64,000 bases of DNA from positions 191,924 to 255,923 of the forward strand of contig NZ_KB899540.1 in the NCBI RefSeq assembly GCF_000378305.1. Reading direction: 5' to 3'. Shown piece by piece: positions 1-9,411 of the stretch. The first letter of the stretch is position 1; every line of letters starts with the position of its first letter. The stretch comes from Thioalkalivibrio sp. ALJ12 (GTDB lineage: Bacteria > Pseudomonadota > Gammaproteobacteria > Ectothiorhodospirales > Ectothiorhodospiraceae). The notes below the pieces were generated by a model. The model was not told the DNA's origin. It worked only from the letters and a program-made list of their open reading frames with translations, and made no database searches. The position numbers and the translations under genes were made by a program.

Positions 1-639
1 ACCGTCTATGCCGGCTCCGGCCTGGCATTGAAGGCCTGGATCGACCACCGCATCCAGCCCGTGCTGGCGGCGATGGAGCTGGAAGAGCAACCGCGAATGG
101 TCCAGCCGACCCCGTTCAACCTGCTGCTGTGGCGTGTCACCGTGATCAACGGCGACGAGTTCCTGGATGCCTGGGTCGGCATCTTCGACGACCCGATCCG
201 ACCCGACTTCGAACGCTTCGAGCGCGGTGACCCGGAACTGCGCGAGGCCGCGCTGGCGCTGGAAGACGGGCAGCGCCTGCAGTGGTTCTCCGGCGACTTC
301 CTGCGCTTTCATCGCACCGCGCATGACGAGGGCCCCGACCGGCTCGTGGTCACCGACATCCGCCTGGGGGTCCCCGGCTTCTTCCCGTTCGGCTTCGAGA
401 TCGCGGAGGAGCACAACGGCGACTGGGAGCCCATCACCTCGCGCCAGGTCGGCGAACTCCCCCGGCGCGACAGCCTCGACGCCCTCGGCGGCATGCTGCA
501 GCGGATTGTCGATCCCGAGGGTGCGCCCTGCATTATGGACCTGGGCGATCCGGCCTACGCGATCACGGAGCCACCCCCGCGCTGCCGCATGGGTGGCCGC
601 ACATCGCCTCCCGCCGGGGGCGCACACGACATGCCGTGA
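1..639 (+). CDS. C-terminal part of a DUF457/YdjM-type membrane metal-dependent hydrolase (cut by window edge)
   Basis: The reading frame is open from base 1, so the start and the membrane-spanning N-terminal part lie outside the window. About 212 codons are visible. They contain the TPFNLLLWRV segment followed by an acidic, soluble tail, which is how the C-terminal region of inner-membrane putative hydrolases of the YdjM/DUF457 family looks. The catalytic part cannot be seen, so the activity is inferred only from family resemblance. The stop overlaps the GTG start of the next gene by four bases (GTGA), suggesting translational coupling. The last ~30 residues are rich in Pro, Gly and Arg and look poorly conserved. 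Confidence 0.6.
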   Translation, partial: TVYAGSGLALKAWIDHRIQPVLAAMELEEQPRMVQPTPFNLLLWRVTVINGDEFLDAWVGIFDDPIRPDFERFERGDPELREAALALEDGQRLQWFSGDFLRFHRTAHDEGPDRLVVTDIRLGVPGFFPFGFEIAEEHNGDWEPITSRQVGELPRRDSLDALGGMLQRIVDPEGAPCIMDLGDPAYAITEPPPRCRMGGRTSPPAGGAHDMP

Positions 640-971
640 GCCAGGACGAAGCCATGACGCCCGGGGTGCCCGGCCCGCCACCGGCCTGCGGGCTGTGCGG
701 CCGGTCGATGGACGACCTGACGCGGCATCACCTGATCCCGCGCAAGCAGCACCGCCGCAAGCGCATCCGGCGCCTGTTCAGTCGGAGCGAGCGCGAACAG
801 CGAATCCTCTGGGTCTGCCGCCCCTGCCACGACCACATCCACAAGCACTTTGACGAGCAGACCCTGGCCGAGCACCTGAACACCGCGGAGGCCCTGCTCG
901 CCGAGCCGGTCGTGCAGGACTTCGTCGTCTGGATCGCGCGCCACCCGCCCGGCTTCAAGCCGCGTAGCTAG
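636..971 (+). CDS. HNH-type nuclease domain protein
   Basis: A 111-residue protein with the layout of a small HNH endonuclease: a first CxxC pair (CGLCG) near residue 19, a His-His pair in RHHLIPR, then a second CxxC combined with histidines in CRPCHDHIHKH. The two Cys pairs probably bind a structural zinc and the histidines would form the beta-beta-alpha metal active site. It resembles stand-alone host HNH proteins; no phage terminase or restriction partner is adjacent. The GTG start overlaps the preceding stop. Its TAG stop (969-971) lies in the first bases of the inverted-repeat element that follows, so the natural C-terminus may have been reset by that insertion. Confidence 0.75.
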   Translation: MSQDEAMTPGVPGPPPACGLCGRSMDDLTRHHLIPRKQHRRKRIRRLFSRSEREQRILWVCRPCHDHIHKHFDEQTLAEHLNTAEALLAEPVVQDFVVWIARHPPGFKPRS

Positions 972-1254
972 GGAGACGCTGACTTAATCGCACGTCCGCG
1001 CTCGAGTCGCTTTTGCGTGCGAACAAGGCGCGGTGACTGCCGTGCAGTCATTCTGCACAAGGGAACCGCAACGCCGTTCCCGCGCAAAAGCGGCCGAGCC
1101 CCTGCGTTCAATGGCTTGTGGGGTTGGTGCCCCCTGTTCCCCGATCCTTCGTTGCGCCGCTTGCGGGTAGAACCACTACCCGCTGCGCGACGCGCCTTGT
1201 CTCGGAAAACAGGGGGCACCAACGCGGACGTGCGATTAAATCAGCGTCTCCCTA
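969..1254. mobile_element. 286-bp non-coding element with 32-bp terminal inverted repeats (MITE-like)
   Basis: The ends, 969-1000 and 1223-1254, are inverted copies matching at 31 of 32 positions and beginning TAGGGAGACGCTGA. Inside them lies a second inverted pair (1124-1144 against 1202-1222, about 19 of 21 matching) and a central 8-bp perfect hairpin (1163-1170/1176-1183). No transposase is encoded. The outermost TA on both sides, or CTAG/CTAA if read one base further out, could be a target duplication of the TA or YTAR kind used by IS630- or IS5-like elements; this is an inference. The element fills the gap between two convergent genes and could also act as a two-way terminator. A diverged single end of the same kind is at 45375-45406. 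Confidence 0.7.
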
Positions 1255-1267
1255 AAGCAGCTGGATC

Positions 1268-2993
<1,726 letters not shown>

Positions 2994-3071
2994 TTGGGCC
3001 TTTCCCATTGGCGTGGGGGCCGTCATCATACCGGCTCGCTTTCGTCCCGTGCGCCCGAACCGAGTATTCCG

Positions 3072-3926
3072 ATGAGTGCCCTAGACCCCTGGCTGGCCCG
3101 AGCTTCCCACCTGCTGCCGCAGCATGCGCTGTCGCGGGTCGTGCACCGCCTGGCCCGCATCGAGACTCCGCGCGTCCAGCCGCTGCTGCGCTGGTTCGTG
3201 CGCCAGTACGGGCTGAACATGGACGAGGCGGCGGAGCCCGACATCGGGGCCTACCCCAGCTTCAATGCCCTGTTCACACGGGCGCTGCGCGAGGACGCCC
3301 GCCCCCTGGCGGGTGACGACAACACGGTCGTCAGCCCCGCCGACTCGCGGGTCAGCGCGGCCGGGCGCATCGAGGCCGGCCAGATCTTTCAGGCCAAGGG
3401 CCACCACTATACGGTGCGGGAGCTTCTGGGCGGGGAGGAAGACCTTGCCGAACCGTTTCGGCATGGCCATTTCGTAACGCTCTATCTGTCGCCGCGGCAT
3501 TACCACCGGCTGCACATGCCGTTGACCGGCACGCTGACCCACATGCTGCATGTGCCCGGCCGGCTGTTCTCGGTCGCGCCGCGCATCGTGCGCCATGTCC
3601 CGCGCCTGTATGCCCGCAACGAGCGCGTGGTGGCCTGCTTCGACACGCATTTCGGGCCGATGGCCGTCGCCCTGATCGGAGCCCAGAACGTCGGCTCGAT
3701 CGAGACGGTATGGGCGGGCGAGGTGACGCCGCCGGCCGGGCAGCCCTACAGCTGCAGCGAATACCCGGATCGCGAGATCACGCTCGAGCGCGGGGCCGAG
3801 ATGGGGCGCTTCAACCTCGGCTCGTCGGTGGTGCTGCTGTTGCCGGATCATCCGCTGGAGCTGGGCGCGCACCTGACGCCGGAGACCGAGGTGCAGGTTC
3901 GCGGCGCCCTCGGCCGTTTCTACTAG
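3072..3926 (+). CDS. psd: Phosphatidylserine decarboxylase
   Basis: Makes phosphatidylethanolamine from phosphatidylserine at the inner membrane. The 284-residue proenzyme has the usual PSFNALFTRAL and SPADSRVS segments, an HRLHMP motif, and near the C-terminus LGSS, where self-cleavage before a serine creates the pyruvoyl group (LGST in most relatives, LGSS in many). Length matches the bacterial family. An upstream in-frame extension exists but is antisense to prmB and unlikely. The start is an ATG in the short prmB-psd divergent gap. Downstream lies a long repeat region with no gene. Confidence 0.95.
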   Translation: MSALDPWLARASHLLPQHALSRVVHRLARIETPRVQPLLRWFVRQYGLNMDEAAEPDIGAYPSFNALFTRALREDARPLAGDDNTVVSPADSRVSAAGRIEAGQIFQAKGHHYTVRELLGGEEDLAEPFRHGHFVTLYLSPRHYHRLHMPLTGTLTHMLHVPGRLFSVAPRIVRHVPRLYARNERVVACFDTHFGPMAVALIGAQNVGSIETVWAGEVTPPAGQPYSCSEYPDREITLERGAEMGRFNLGSSVVLLLPDHPLELGAHLTPETEVQVRGALGRFY

Positions 3927-4000
3927 CCTCCGCCTGCCGGCCGCTCTTGGCGCCGGTCTTAGTGCAGCCGCCTGCGGTCGGTTGGCAGTGCCGTTGAAGT

Positions 4001-4770
4001 TGGGCCTGGTTCGGCCTCTAGAGTTTACGGTGGCTGCGGCCTGCCGCCTGCCTGCGCTCACTCGCGAGCGCACCGCGAGTTACTTCTTTGCTCGTGCAAA
4101 GAAGTAACCAAGAAACACGCCCGGGATTCGCCCGGGGACCTTGCTCCGGACGCGCCAGGCCGGCGGCGCTGAAACTCGCTACGCCTTTGACTTCGCTCAA
4201 ACAGTCAGCGCCTTTTCTCCGGCCTGTCACGCCCTCCACAAGGGGCTCATATCGGGAGGAAAGGTCAAAACAAGTGGTATTCCAACCTCTGCGGTAAGCC
4301 CCGAGCTGTAGGGTGCGTTGAGCGCAGCGAAACGCACCCTGCCAACGCCGGGGCAACCCTGATGCGATTCGCTGCGCTCATCAGCATCCTACGATGGGAT
4401 CTGGCGCCCCCTGGCGGGCGCGGCACGCCAGGGCCGAAGGCCCCGCGTGCCAAGATGTCCGAACACCCAGCCTCCATCCACTGGTGCAGACTTTAGGGCC
4501 GCCGTTGTCTTGACCTTCATCCCCCCCCGTATGAAGCCCCTTGCGGAAGGGTCCTCGGGACGGAAGAGAGGCGCTGACTGTCTGAGCGAAGCGAGTTTCA
4601 GCGCCGCCGGCCCGAGGGCCCTGGAGCAAGGTCCCCGGGCGGAATCCGGGTGCCCTTCTTTGGGTACTTTCTTGGGCAAGCAAGAAAGTACCTCGCGGCG
4701 CGCTGGCGAAACAGCGCAGGCAGGCGGCCGGCCGAAGGCACCGTAAACTCCAGAGGACGAACCAGGCCTA
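4001..4770. repeat. Long imperfect inverted-repeat pair between psd and orn
   Basis: Two copies of a roughly 260-bp sequence face each other: about 4001-4265 and, inverted, about 4500-4770. Shared blocks include a GAGTTTACGGTG end, a run around CTTTCTTGC/CTTCTTTGCTC with a matching AAGAAAGTA/AAGAAGTAAC, a CCCGGGGACCTTGCTCC block, a GGCGGCGCTGAAACTCGCT block, and an AAGGGGCTTCATA-like end. The arms differ at many positions, so they are old. Open frames inside (for example 4088-4297 and 4389-4683) follow the repeat, not a protein family, and I do not call them genes. The spacer holds two REP-like palindromes. No transposase is present. Confidence 0.75.
4309..4393. repeat. Pair of REP-like palindromic units in the spacer of the long inverted repeat
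   Basis: GTAGGGTGCGTTGAGCGCAG at about 4309 and, in the opposite sense, a unit ending GCATCCTAC at about 4393, each containing a GCGCAGCGAA-type hairpin. Units of this form are dispersed intergenic repeats in many gammaproteobacteria. A third, shortened unit is at 34013-34053. Confidence 0.55.
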
Positions 4771-4791
4771 GCCCTAGAGCGCAGGGCGCGA

Positions 4792-5358
4792 TCAGTCGTG
4801 GGCGGCGGCGGGCGGCAGCTGGATGAAGTGTTCGCGGTAGACGCGAAGTTCGTCGATGGAGTCGCGGATGTCCTGCAACGCCTGGTGCGAGGCGTTCTTC
4901 TGCAGCTTCGAGAGCACGTCGGGGGCCCAGCGTCGGGCCAGCTCCTTGAGCGTGGAGACGTCCAGGTTACGGTAGTGGAAATAGGCCTCCAGCTCCGGCA
5001 TCAGGCGCGCCATGAAACGCCGATCCTGACAGATCGAGTTCCCGCACATCGGCGAGGCCCCTTTCGGCACATAGTCGGACAGGAAGTCGATCGTCTCGCG
5101 TTCGGCGGCGGCCGCGTCCGTACTGCTGTGGCGGATGCGCTCGATCAGGCCGGAGGCCCCGTGCGTGCGCCGATTCCATTCGTCCATCGCATCCAGCACG
5201 TCGGCGGGCTGGTAGATCGCGAGGACCGGGCCCTCCGCCAGGATGTTGAGTTCCTTGTCGGTGACGATGGTGGCCACCTCGATGATTCGGTCGTTCTGGG
5301 GATCCAGGCCGGTCATCTCGAGATCGATCCAGATCAGGTTTTCGGCGCTCGCTGCCAT
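4792..5358 (-). CDS. orn: Oligoribonuclease (3'-5', DEDDh family)
   Basis: Degrades 2-5 nucleotide RNAs, and pGpG from cyclic di-GMP turnover, to mononucleotides. The 188-residue protein starts its exonuclease fold with [10 protein letters not shown] (first two acidic ligands), has [10 protein letters not shown] for the third, and HQALQDI for the catalytic His and last Asp. The ATG is preceded by AGGAAAGGAG. Orn next to rsgA is a common gammaproteobacterial arrangement, here with a cytochrome and a pterin dehydratase between them. An intact Orn would be needed to finish cyclic di-GMP breakdown started by the EAL protein at 26-30 kb. Confidence 0.96.
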   Translation of the reverse strand: MAASAENLIWIDLEMTGLDPQNDRIIEVATIVTDKELNILAEGPVLAIYQPADVLDAMDEWNRRTHGASGLIERIRHSSTDAAAAERETIDFLSDYVPKGASPMCGNSICQDRRFMARLMPELEAYFHYRNLDVSTLKELARRWAPDVLSKLQKNASHQALQDIRDSIDELRVYREHFIQLPPAAAHD

Positions 5359-5496
5359 GCCCGCTCCTTTCCTGTGCGCTCAAAGTCTATCATCATGGTC
5401 CAGGATGACGTTGTCCGTTTTGCTCACCTGCAACGCGGCCAAGGTCTCGGGGGCCATACGGCCCCGCCGGATCCATTCCCCACAAAGGAGGGAATC

Positions 5497-5802
5497 ATGC
5501 GACTGATCATCTCAAGCCTTGCGGCCCTGGGCCTCGGTTTTTCGCTGGGCACCGCCCAGGCCGACGACATCCAGAAGGGCAAGAACCTGCATCAGGACAA
5601 CTGCATCAGCTGTCATGCCGACATGGTCGGTGGCGACGGTACGGACCTGTACACGCGCGACAACCGGATCGTTGGCGACTATGACCACCTGGTCCGGCAG
5701 GTCAACAACTGCAACGCACAACTGGGCACCAACTGGTTCGACGACGAGATCGAGGCGGTGGTGGCCTACCTGAACGCGGAGTACTACCAGTTCGATGAGT
5801 GA
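5497..5802 (+). CDS. Small periplasmic monohaem cytochrome c
   Basis: A 101-residue protein with a Sec signal peptide (cleavage likely after AQA, residue ~22) and one haem c site, CISCH, at residues 36-40. The only later Met is Met43, so it or a non-Met ligand must serve as the axial ligand. The DLYTRDNRIV and WFDDEIEAVVAYLN segments match a family of short class I-like cytochromes widespread in gammaproteobacteria whose partner is unknown. The ATG follows AAAGGAGGG. The stop overlaps the start of the pterin dehydratase by 8 bases. It is likely a soluble periplasmic electron carrier. Confidence 0.88.
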   Translation: MRLIISSLAALGLGFSLGTAQADDIQKGKNLHQDNCISCHADMVGGDGTDLYTRDNRIVGDYDHLVRQVNNCNAQLGTNWFDDEIEAVVAYLNAEYYQFDE

Positions 5803-6130
5803 CCTGAAGACCAAGCACTGCCAGGCCTGTGAAGGGTTCACCGAGCCGATGTCGCGCGCGGACGCCGAGCGCGGCCTCGGCCAGCTGGACAGCCACTGGG
5901 GCATCGACGAGGCCGGCCGCAGCATCCAGCGCGGCTTCAAATTCAAGAACTTTCACGAGACGATGGCGTTCGTGAACGCGGTGGCCTGGATCGCCCATGT
6001 CGAGGATCACCACCCGGACATGGCGGTCGGCTACAACCGTTGCTCGGTGCAATTCTCGACGCACGCGGTGGGTGGCCTGACGGAGAACGACTTGATCTGC
6101 GCCGCCCGCATCGATGCGCTCTTTGACTAA
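5795..6130 (+). CDS. phhB: Pterin-4a-carbinolamine dehydratase
   Basis: A 111-residue PCD/DCoH-fold protein. The signature EDHHPDMAVGYNRC matches the family active site, where the paired His residues and the following Asp act on 4a-hydroxytetrahydrobiopterin. No phenylalanine hydroxylase gene is in the window; in such genomes PCD proteins have been linked by comparative genomics to molybdopterin metabolism, so the true substrate is open. The start overlaps the end of the cytochrome c gene by 8 bases, which implies translational coupling. The Cys pair near the N-terminus (CQAC) is not part of the known active site. Confidence 0.9.
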   Translation: MSDLKTKHCQACEGFTEPMSRADAERGLGQLDSHWGIDEAGRSIQRGFKFKNFHETMAFVNAVAWIAHVEDHHPDMAVGYNRCSVQFSTHAVGGLTENDLICAARIDALFD

Positions 6131-6166
6131 CAGCGTGACCAGCACGGCACCGGCTGGTCCGACCTC

Positions 6167-7051
6167 TTGAGCCGGGTCGGCCGGGTTCACGCCCGCCACA
6201 ACCAGATGGCCGACATCGCGGCGCCGGCGAACGCGGTGCCGCGCCGCATTCGGCTGCACCGCCGGGTGAAGGATCTCGCCTGCGGTGATCGCGTGGAGAT
6301 GGATGCGACCGGCGAGCAGGTTCAGCGGCGCCTGGCCCGGGACAATACCTTGGTGCGCCAGGACGGCTTTGGCCGGCGCAAGGTCATCGCGGCCAACATC
6401 GACACCGTCTGGATCGTGATCGCGCCCTCCCCGATGCCGGCGCGGTACTTGATCGACCGTTTCCTGGTTGCGGTATACAACCTCCCCGCACGGCCACGGA
6501 TCCTGGTGAACAAGCAGGACGCGGGACCCGCCAACACGGGGGACTGGCTGGCCCCTTACGCTCACCTGGACCTTGACCCCCTGCATGTCAGCGCCCGCAG
6601 TGGGTACGGGCTGTCCGCCCTCGCCGAGGCCGCCCGGGGGCATACCAACATCCTGATCGGACAGTCCGGGGTGGGCAAATCCTCGCTGATCGCCGCGCTG
6701 CTGGAGCGCCACGGCAGCGGTGATATCAAGCTTCCGGAAACGGGAGATCTCGCGGTGTCCGGCGAGGGCCGCCACACGACGGTCACGGCACAGTGGTATT
6801 CATTGACAGGGGGTGGCGCCTGGATCGACTCGCCGGGCGTGCGCGACTTTACGCCGGAACTGGAATCCATCGATGCGCTGGTGCGCGGGTTTCCGGATAT
6901 CGAAGCGCTTGCCGACAATTGCCGATTTCGCAATTGTCGGCACCAGTCCGAACCCGGCTGCGCGGCAAGGGAGGCCGTCGATCAAGGCACCCTGCCCGTG
7001 GCACGGCTCGAGGCCTGGACCGCCCTACTGGGGACGCTGGAGAAACGCTAG
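6167..7051 (+). CDS. rsgA: Ribosome small-subunit GTPase RsgA
   Basis: Circularly permuted GTPase that acts in late 30S maturation. The N-terminal OB-fold segment ends at GDRV; the G motifs appear in the permuted order NKQD (G4), SARSG (G5), GQSGVGKSS (G1) and DSPGVRDF (G3), followed by the zinc site C-x4-C-x1-H-x5-C near residues 250-262. The only start giving a full OB fold is a TTG at 6167 with a weak ribosome site; an ATG at 6206 would remove 13 residues. It lies 36 bases after phhB in the same frame. The downstream gene is convergent. Confidence 0.93.
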   Translation: MSRVGRVHARHNQMADIAAPANAVPRRIRLHRRVKDLACGDRVEMDATGEQVQRRLARDNTLVRQDGFGRRKVIAANIDTVWIVIAPSPMPARYLIDRFLVAVYNLPARPRILVNKQDAGPANTGDWLAPYAHLDLDPLHVSARSGYGLSALAEAARGHTNILIGQSGVGKSSLIAALLERHGSGDIKLPETGDLAVSGEGRHTTVTAQWYSLTGGGAWIDSPGVRDFTPELESIDALVRGFPDIEALADNCRFRNCRHQSEPGCAAREAVDQGTLPVARLEAWTALLGTLEKR

Positions 7052-7061
7052 GGGAAGGCGA

Positions 7062-7958
7062 CTAGAACGTCAGCCCCATCTCCACGCCGACCACCGACGA
7101 CGAAGAGTCGCGGGTACTCTCGAAATCGAGGCGATCGGACATCCAGTCGCTTGAGGTGTTCAGCGAGTAGTCGTCGTAATACAGGCTCAGCGACAACTCG
7201 GACTGATTCTGCAGGCGCAGGCGACTGTCGAGGCTGAGATACCCCGCGCTGCGACCCAACTCGCGATGACGGCCCCAGTAGCCGAAGCCGAGGGCATCGT
7301 CTCCACTCGTCAGTGACTGGCGCACGCCGACACGGAACTGGCTGTCAAAGCGGCCAGACCCGGACGCAAAGGTGGGGCCGAAGCTGAGGTCGGTGAAATA
7401 GGCCGTGGATTCAGTCTCCGGGCCCAGGTCCGACCAGCCCGGACGAGTCTCCATACCAACCCCCAGGTTCAAGCCATAACCAAAGCCCGCGCCCAGCTGC
7501 TGGTGGTAAGCCCCTTCCACCTCGAACAGGCGGCTGGAGAGGACGCCCATGCCGGTCTCGTCACCCGGAAGGCCACCAGTGGTCTCGGTGCGCAGCGTCA
7601 GTTGATAGCGCCAGTCGCGACTCGCCGAGGCGGGTTCCGGATCGGTCATCGGCAGGACGTTGGGCGCGGAGCGGGCAGAGCCACCGATCGGCTCCATGCC
7701 CACCGGGTCCACCACGGTCCCGCTCTCGGATTCGTACTCGGCTTCTTCATCGACGCGATCCGGCCCACCAAGCGTCGACTCGGTGCTGGTGGGGGTATAC
7801 GTCAGGGAATAGTGATCGTCGGCATGCGCCACACTGGTGGCGGCCACTCCGAACAAGACGGCCAGTGCCAGCGCGACCGGCACACGCGCAGGCGCCAGCT
7901 GCGGGCTGTTGCCCCGCGCTGCTTGCCTGGCTTCACCGTGATGATTCCGTCGCGTCAC
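7062..7958 (-). CDS. Predicted outer-membrane beta-barrel protein, family unknown
   Basis: About 298 residues with a signal peptide (hydrophobic core VALALAVLFGVAA, likely cleaved after AHA). An acidic, low-complexity linker to about residue 115 is followed by alternating, aromatic-rich strands and a terminal Phe (GVEMGLTF), as expected for an outer-membrane barrel recognised by the Bam complex. I do not recognise the family. The frame starts with a GTG without a clear ribosome site, so the exact start is uncertain. It is convergent with rsgA, with a gap of only 10 bases, and no terminator hairpin is obvious there. Confidence 0.6.
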   Translation of the reverse strand: MTRRNHHGEARQAARGNSPQLAPARVPVALALAVLFGVAATSVAHADDHYSLTYTPTSTESTLGGPDRVDEEAEYESESGTVVDPVGMEPIGGSARSAPNVLPMTDPEPASASRDWRYQLTLRTETTGGLPGDETGMGVLSSRLFEVEGAYHQQLGAGFGYGLNLGVGMETRPGWSDLGPETESTAYFTDLSFGPTFASGSGRFDSQFRVGVRQSLTSGDDALGFGYWGRHRELGRSAGYLSLDSRLRLQNQSELSLSLYYDDYSLNTSSDWMSDRLDFESTRDSSSSVVGVEMGLTF

Positions 7959-7987
7959 GCCGTATCGTCCGTGTTGTGTTGTCTCGA

Positions 7988-8335
7988 TCAGCCCGGGGGC
8001 CAGCTCAGCGCGCGACCGCCCAGTACGTGCATGTGTACATGGTAGACCGTTTGCCCGCCGTCTTGGTTGCAGTTCATCACGGTTCGATAACCGTTTTCCG
8101 CAAATCCGCGATCGCGTGCAATCTGTGCCGCCACGTGCGCCATGTGCCCAATCACCGGGGCCGTCTCGGCGGTCAGTTCGTTCAGGGTGGCGATGTGCTG
8201 TTTCGGGATCACCAGCACATGCGTCGGGGCCTGAGGATTCAGGTCTTCAAAGGCCAGGACCTGGTCGTCCTCGAACACGACCTTCGCCGGGATCTCCCCC
8301 GCGACGATCTTGCAAAAGATGCAGTCAGCCATCAT
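7988..8335 (-). CDS. hinT: HIT-family purine nucleoside phosphoramidase (HinT-like)
   Basis: A 115-residue histidine-triad protein. The N-terminal CIFCKIVAGEIPA and the C-terminal triad HVHMH, with a preceding GGQTVYH, define the HinT branch that hydrolyses adenosine 5'-phosphoramidates. Two consecutive ATGs (8335 and 8332) follow AGGAGAAC; either may be used. The C-terminal GGRALSWPPG is typical of proteobacterial HinT. It is followed closely by the outer-membrane protein gene. Confidence 0.93.
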   Translation of the reverse strand: MMADCIFCKIVAGEIPAKVVFEDDQVLAFEDLNPQAPTHVLVIPKQHIATLNELTAETAPVIGHMAHVAAQIARDRGFAENGYRTVMNCNQDGGQTVYHVHMHVLGGRALSWPPG

Positions 8336-8410
8336 GTTCTCCTAAACGACGCGCGGGTTTATATCAGGAAACGGTAATGCATTCAATGCATCCCGAAAAC
8401 CTGATCCCGA

Positions 8411-9001
8411 TCAGTAATCGCGGCGCCCCGACAAGGCATGCGCCAGGGTCCCCGCATCGATGTACTCGAGCTCGCCCCCGGTCGGCACGCCCTGCGCGAT
8501 GCGCGTAGCGCGAATGCCGTGGCGCGCCGCCATTTCCGCGAGGTAGTGCGCGGTGACCTCGCCCTCGACCGAGGTATTGGTCGCCAGGATCAGCTCGCGT
8601 ACGCCCTCTTCCTGCAAGCGCGTCTCCAGCTGATCCAGCCCCAGCTCTTCGGGACCAATGCCATCCAGCGGCGACAACCGCCCGAGCAACACGTGGAAAC
8701 GGCCGGCAAAGTCGGTCGCCGACTCGATGGCCATCACATCGCCCGGGCTCTCGACCACGCAGATCACGCCCGGGTCGCGCTCGGGATCCGCGCAGCGAGG
8801 ACATACCTCTGCGGTAGTCAGCGTGCGGCACACTTGGCAGTGCCCGACGCGCTCGACCGCCTGATCGACGGCCCGTGCCAACCGGCGCGCACCGTCGCGG
8901 TCGCGCTCCAGCAGGTGCAGCGCCATACGCCGCGCGGACTTGGCACCGACACCCGGCAGGCAGCGCAGCGCCTGCACCAGTTCGTCGAGTTCAGCGTCCA
9001 T
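8411..9001 (-). CDS. recR: Recombination mediator RecR
   Basis: Works with RecO/RecF to load RecA on gapped DNA. The 196-residue protein has the N-terminal helix-hairpin-helix ([17 protein letters not shown]), a four-Cys zinc finger (CQVC...CPRC) and a Toprim domain from about residue 80 ([13 protein letters not shown]). The usual ybaB-recR order downstream of dnaX is kept, with a 36-base gap to ybaB. The C-terminal [16 protein letters not shown] is the Walker-B-like/tetramer region of the family. Confidence 0.96.
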   Translation of the reverse strand: MDAELDELVQALRCLPGVGAKSARRMALHLLERDRDGARRLARAVDQAVERVGHCQVCRTLTTAEVCPRCADPERDPGVICVVESPGDVMAIESATDFAGRFHVLLGRLSPLDGIGPEELGLDQLETRLQEEGVRELILATNTSVEGEVTAHYLAEMAARHGIRATRIAQGVPTGGELEYIDAGTLAHALSGRRDY

Positions 9002-9037
9002 CGCGCGCAGCGCCGGTTCCGACCCAGGGAGACGCGA

Positions 9038-9364
9038 TCAGAACGGCAGCTTCATCCCGGCCGGCAGGCCCATACCTTCGGTCAGGCTGCCCATGCGCTC
9101 CTGGGTGGTGGACTCGACCTTCTGCACGGCGTCATTGATGGCCGCGGCCACCAGGTCCTCGATCATGTCGCGGTCGTCCTCCAGCAGGCTGGGGTCGATC
9201 TTGACCCGGCGCACCGCGTACTTGCCGGTCATGAGCACACTCACAAGACCGCCGCCTGCCTGGCCCTCGATCTCCATTTCGGCCAGCTCCGCCTGCATCT
9301 TCTGCATGTCTTCCTGCATCTTCTGGGCCTGCTTCATCAGGCCACCCATGCCACCTTTCATCAT
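9038..9364 (-). CDS. ybaB: YbaB/EbfC nucleoid-associated protein
   Basis: A 108-residue DNA-binding protein of the YbaB/EbfC family, which forms tweezer-like dimers and acts as a nucleoid-associated or replication-fork-linked factor. The Met/Gly-rich start ([17 protein letters not shown]) and the [16 protein letters not shown] core are typical. The frame stays open to 9385, but the ATG at 9364 follows CAGGAGAGC and gives the usual length. It sits between dnaX and recR, as in most gammaproteobacteria. Confidence 0.95.
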   Translation of the reverse strand: MMKGGMGGLMKQAQKMQEDMQKMQAELAEMEIEGQAGGGLVSVLMTGKYAVRRVKIDPSLLEDDRDMIEDLVAAAINDAVQKVESTTQERMGSLTEGMGLPAGMKLPF

Positions 9365-9411
9365 GATTTCGCTCTCCTGCCCCACGCCGTGCGCGAGGGT
9401 TGTCGTTCAAT

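Noticed and set aside
636-971. HNH protein as part of a prophage or restriction system
   Set aside because: No terminase, portal, integrase, methylase or DNA-binding partner is nearby.
4088-4683. Several 70-110 codon frames in the long inverted repeat
   Set aside because: They are translations of the repeat arms in different frames, with no domain and no consistent codon pattern.
9026-9036. AGGGAGACGC between recR and ybaB as another copy of the element end
   Set aside because: Only about 10 bases match, with no further similarity; expected by chance.
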